Origin: an uncultured Clostridia bacterium
Lineage (GTDB): Bacteria; Bacillota; Clostridia; Oscillospirales; CAG-272
NCBI GenBank assembly: GCA_937934385.1
Contig: CALGZV010000317.1
Span: 1 to 7,472 of the forward strand
Direction: 5' to 3'
Length of the DNA stretch: 7,472 nucleotides
Part shown: one piece after another, positions 5,436-7,472 of the stretch
Layout of the letters: each line of letters begins with the position of its first letter
Numbering within the stretch: position 1 is the stretch's first letter
Notes under the pieces: generated by a model
What the model was told of the DNA's origin: nothing
What the model saw: only the letters and a program-made list of their open reading frames with translations
Database searches by the model: none
Program-made: the position numbers and the translations under genes

Positions 5436-7196
5436 TCAGATAGCGTTTACAATAACTCCGAGAAGAAACAGCACTGTACACACAAGAAATGACGGTCTGC
5501 AAAATGCTGATCTAAGAAAAACCGAAAGCTTTTCTTTTCTTATTTTCAATACCGGAGACGGATCTCCGGCTGTACCTTTATTGAAAAACAATCTTTCTGC
5601 TTCTGCGAAAAAGAGAGTTATAAACAAAAGAAGCATAGCTACCGTTACAAATACAAGCAGCAACTTATAGTCAGAGCGCATCAGATTAGCTATATAACTC
5701 TCTGAGAAAACATCTAAAAGTCCGTATATTGTACTGGCTGCCATTGAAATTATAACCGAATCTGCTATAAGTGAAGTAAGCGAGAGGATCATTCCTATAA
5801 TAAAATATTTTGGGAAAGCGGCAATCCTGAAATAAATCATTGCGTACATAACGGAACTTATAACCGCCGGAGCAATATATCCGAAGCCGTCATTCATATA
5901 TTCCCCGAATATTACAGACCGGAAAATAAATTCTTTTGAAACTGCAGGAATAAACACAAATGTTATTATCATATACAGTATGTCCGATGCAGACGAAAAG
6001 GTCGAGATATTTATATATGACGCATATGCCGCGAAATCACTTTTGTATATTCCGAGTTGAATATAAAGAAGCTTGAATGCCGCAGATACAGCAAACAGGG
6101 TAAAAGCTGCCACCACGGCAAAATATAGCCGGTCTGGCTTTGCCATCGAAAGTCTTAGCGTGGATATATCATTTTTATGCCTGAGTTTGCAATAAAAAAT
6201 TCCGGGTATGATATATACAAGAAGCTGTATTACTACGAGTGCTATATAAATATTATCCCGGCGTTCAAGCGATGAAATACTGATCTTTGATGATGCTATT
6301 GCAAGAAGCTCCGTTACTACCGCAAGAAGCGGGGCATATATACAGCTTTTGGCCGGAATCATCCGTTTTGGCTTTTTATTGCTTTTTTCGGGTTCTTCAA
6401 TTTCTTTATCACTATCTGTACTTAAATCTTCATTTTTTCGCCCGGACCATTGAAGATCAAACAAAACCGACGAATCTGCGTATTCATCAGCTTCGATTTC
6501 ATTAACTTTTTCATTTATTGTATCGGTATCAGACGCTTCGTTTATAAACGAAGCGTCTTGCTGAGCATTTTTATATTTTATGCTTTCGGTAGAATTATTT
6601 TCAGAAAGACTGTTTGTTTTCGGCATGGAATTATCCGAAAAAGAGCGGTTAAAAACAGACTGCGTATTCTGATCGGACATATCGCCGACGGTTGCGCTTG
6701 ATTTAATTTCGCATTTTTCGTCTTCCGGATAATCCGTACTCTTTTCACCTTTCAGATTTTCTTCTTCAGCTGCCAGACGCATATTCTGAAGTGCGGCAGA
6801 ATATCTGAAAAGCAACGGTACACCGCTGCCGGAATCTTCGCCGGTTTTATTTTCTGAAATTACTGTATCGGAATCGAGTACCGATTTATCCTGTAAACTT
6901 GCCTGCCGTTCCTTTTCTGCCTGCTTCCGGTCTATCTCAGACAATTTTTTTTCAATATATGTATCTATTATTACACTTTGAGCCGATGACGATTTTTGAC
7001 GGGCATCTTCCATAACTTTTTTTACGGATTCCGAAGATGGCCGAGGAGATTCCTGTTTGTTTTCTGAAGCAGAAATCTGATCTGATTTACTGCTTTCAGA
7101 AATACTTTCTGCGGTTTTCGGCTCAGTTTTTTTAAATAACTTATTTTCATTTTCACGTGCTTTGACACCGAATTTTTTTATACGGTCACTTAGCAT
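5436..7196 (-). CDS. CPBP/Rce1-like polytopic membrane protein with long acidic cytosolic tail, probably catalytically inactive
   Basis: 586 residues. Positions 1-283 are hydrophilic, Ser/Glu/Asp/Lys-rich and likely disordered, apart from a probable helical segment with heptad-like charge at about 56-100. About eight membrane helices follow (near 284-303, 317-337, 357-379, 404-420, 437-456, 463-490, 512-531, 568-585). The centre resembles the CPBP (Rce1/ABI) intramembrane protease domain: AVSKEFIFRSVIFGEYM (418-434), where EExxxR is expected, then APAVISSVMYAMIYFRIAAF (442-461), where FxxxH is expected. The first Glu is K421, the His of motif 2 is Y455, and no His/Asn of motif 3 is seen near 480-490, so protease activity is doubtful. 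ATG 7196 starts the conserved hydrophilic tail; the upstream ribosome site is weak and a small hairpin CGCCG/CGGCG (7212-7226) lies in the leader. It is upstream of and co-directional with mltG. Confidence 0.65.
   Translation of the reverse strand: MLSDRIKKFGVKARENENKLFKKTEPKTAESISESSKSDQISASENKQESPRPSSESVKKVMEDARQKSSSAQSVIIDTYIEKKLSEIDRKQAEKERQASLQDKSVLDSDTVISENKTGEDSGSGVPLLFRYSAALQNMRLAAEEENLKGEKSTDYPEDEKCEIKSSATVGDMSDQNTQSVFNRSFSDNSMPKTNSLSENNSTESIKYKNAQQDASFINEASDTDTINEKVNEIEADEYADSSVLFDLQWSGRKNEDLSTDSDKEIEEPEKSNKKPKRMIPAKSCIYAPLLAVVTELLAIASSKISISSLERRDNIYIALVVIQLLVYIIPGIFYCKLRHKNDISTLRLSMAKPDRLYFAVVAAFTLFAVSAAFKLLYIQLGIYKSDFAAYASYINISTFSSASDILYMIITFVFIPAVSKEFIFRSVIFGEYMNDGFGYIAPAVISSVMYAMIYFRIAAFPKYFIIGMILSLTSLIADSVIISMAASTIYGLLDVFSESYIANLMRSDYKLLLVFVTVAMLLLFITLFFAEAERLFFNKGTAGDPSPVLKIRKEKLSVFLRSAFCRPSFLVCTVLFLLGVIVNAI
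6531..6558. repeat. 28-bp perfect palindrome inside the CPBP-like gene
   Basis: AGACGCTTCGTTTA (6531-6544) is followed directly by its exact reverse complement (6545-6558). It lies in the part encoding the disordered tail (residues about 214-222, ASFINEASD on the - strand). It could extrude as a cruciform, form an mRNA hairpin or bind a dimeric protein. The symmetry is certain, the function unknown. Confidence 0.85.
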
Positions 7197-7402
7197 AAAG
7201 AAACCCCGTTCCGCCGATTCGCGGCGATATAATCATGCTTTATAATTCTTTTCTCCATAATAAAGGTATTTTACCTCAAATAATACCGTTCAAAACTTTA
7301 AATCGTCTTTCAGTCATACAAACCGGTTAACAACATTTCCGCTATAATTCGTATTTAAGTATCAATGTTCGTTTGTATAAAAGCTTATAACAACAAAAAA
7401 TA

Positions 7403-7472
7403 TCATATATGAATAGCTCTTACACCTTTTTCGGTAACAAGAACATTTACTGCAAGATCATATTTGCCGCGC
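7403..7472 (-). CDS. C-terminal fragment of an unidentified protein (runs off the window)
   Basis: From the window edge the - strand reads RGKYDLAVNVLVTEK then GVRAIHI and stops at TGA 7405-7403. Strand-like alternation and a clean stop suggest a real gene end, but 22 residues are too few to name it. It is co-directional with the CPBP-like gene and separated by 206 bp, which contains AT-rich sequence, an 8-bp inverted repeat ATACAAAC/GTTTGTAT (7316-7323, 7371-7378) and no convincing terminator. Confidence 0.5.
   Translation of the reverse strand, partial: RGKYDLAVNVLVTEKGVRAIHI

Noticed and set aside
5341..5502. 54-residue N-terminal extension of MltG
   Set aside because: It overlaps the end of the CPBP-like gene and reads as random sequence; ATG 5340 begins the natural hydrophilic tail.
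5552..5569. CCGGAG/CTCCGG hairpin near the 3' end of the CPBP-like gene
   Set aside because: A 6-bp stem inside coding sequence without a T-run is expected by chance.
1..7472. CRISPR array, defence island or prophage genes
   Set aside because: No regularly spaced direct repeats and no recognisable cas, restriction, toxin-antitoxin or phage genes in either strand.

Overview
The window looks like chromosomal DNA from a low-to-mid GC Gram-positive anaerobe, most likely class Clostridia and probably near the Ruminococcaceae/Oscillospirales. This rests on AT-rich intergenic DNA with sigma-A-type promoters and many intrinsic-terminator hairpins, a thioredoxin reductase of clostridial type, an MltG with a long cytosolic tail, and an IS200-type leader. 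No taxon can be fixed from the sequence alone.

Left part (1-2524, + strand): the window opens with a perfect 46-bp inverted repeat around a 15-nt spacer. A 220-bp leader with two candidate promoters and an operator-like palindrome then precedes a thioredoxin-reductase-like flavoprotein. That protein keeps the FAD sites and CAVC redox centre but lacks the NADPH-phosphate-binding HRRxxxR motif. A GNAT acetyltransferase follows, then, 17 bp later, a small P-loop kinase-like gene that is a pseudogene (one-base frameshift plus two substitutions in Walker A). A strong hairpin with a T-run, built on a 36-bp perfect palindrome, closes the unit.

Middle (2525-3726): about 1.2 kb of debris and signals without an intact protein gene. 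It has a good promoter (TTGATA-N17-TACAAT), a short frameshifted reading frame of unknown identity, and on the - strand the broken 5' part of an IS200-type TnpA with its ribosome-site-sequestering leader hairpin. Three hairpins with T-tracts are stacked at 3249-3364. A tRNA-Gly(CCC) on the - strand has its own terminator, and a further hairpin lies beyond the mltG stop.

Right part (3727-7472, - strand): mltG, a membrane-bound endolytic murein transglycosylase with a 190-residue basic cytosolic tail, lies downstream of a CPBP/Rce1-like polytopic membrane protein with a 280-residue acidic tail. The CPBP-like protein appears to have lost the family's catalytic residues. The two are probably co-transcribed and may act together in the cell envelope (inference). 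The C-terminus of an unidentified - strand gene reaches the window edge.

Most notable for follow-up: the HRRxxxR-less thioredoxin reductase, the degenerate CPBP protein paired with MltG, the terminal perfect inverted repeat, the decayed IS200 with its regulatory leader, and a 28-bp perfect palindrome inside the CPBP-like coding sequence. I do not see a complete new defence or mobile system here.
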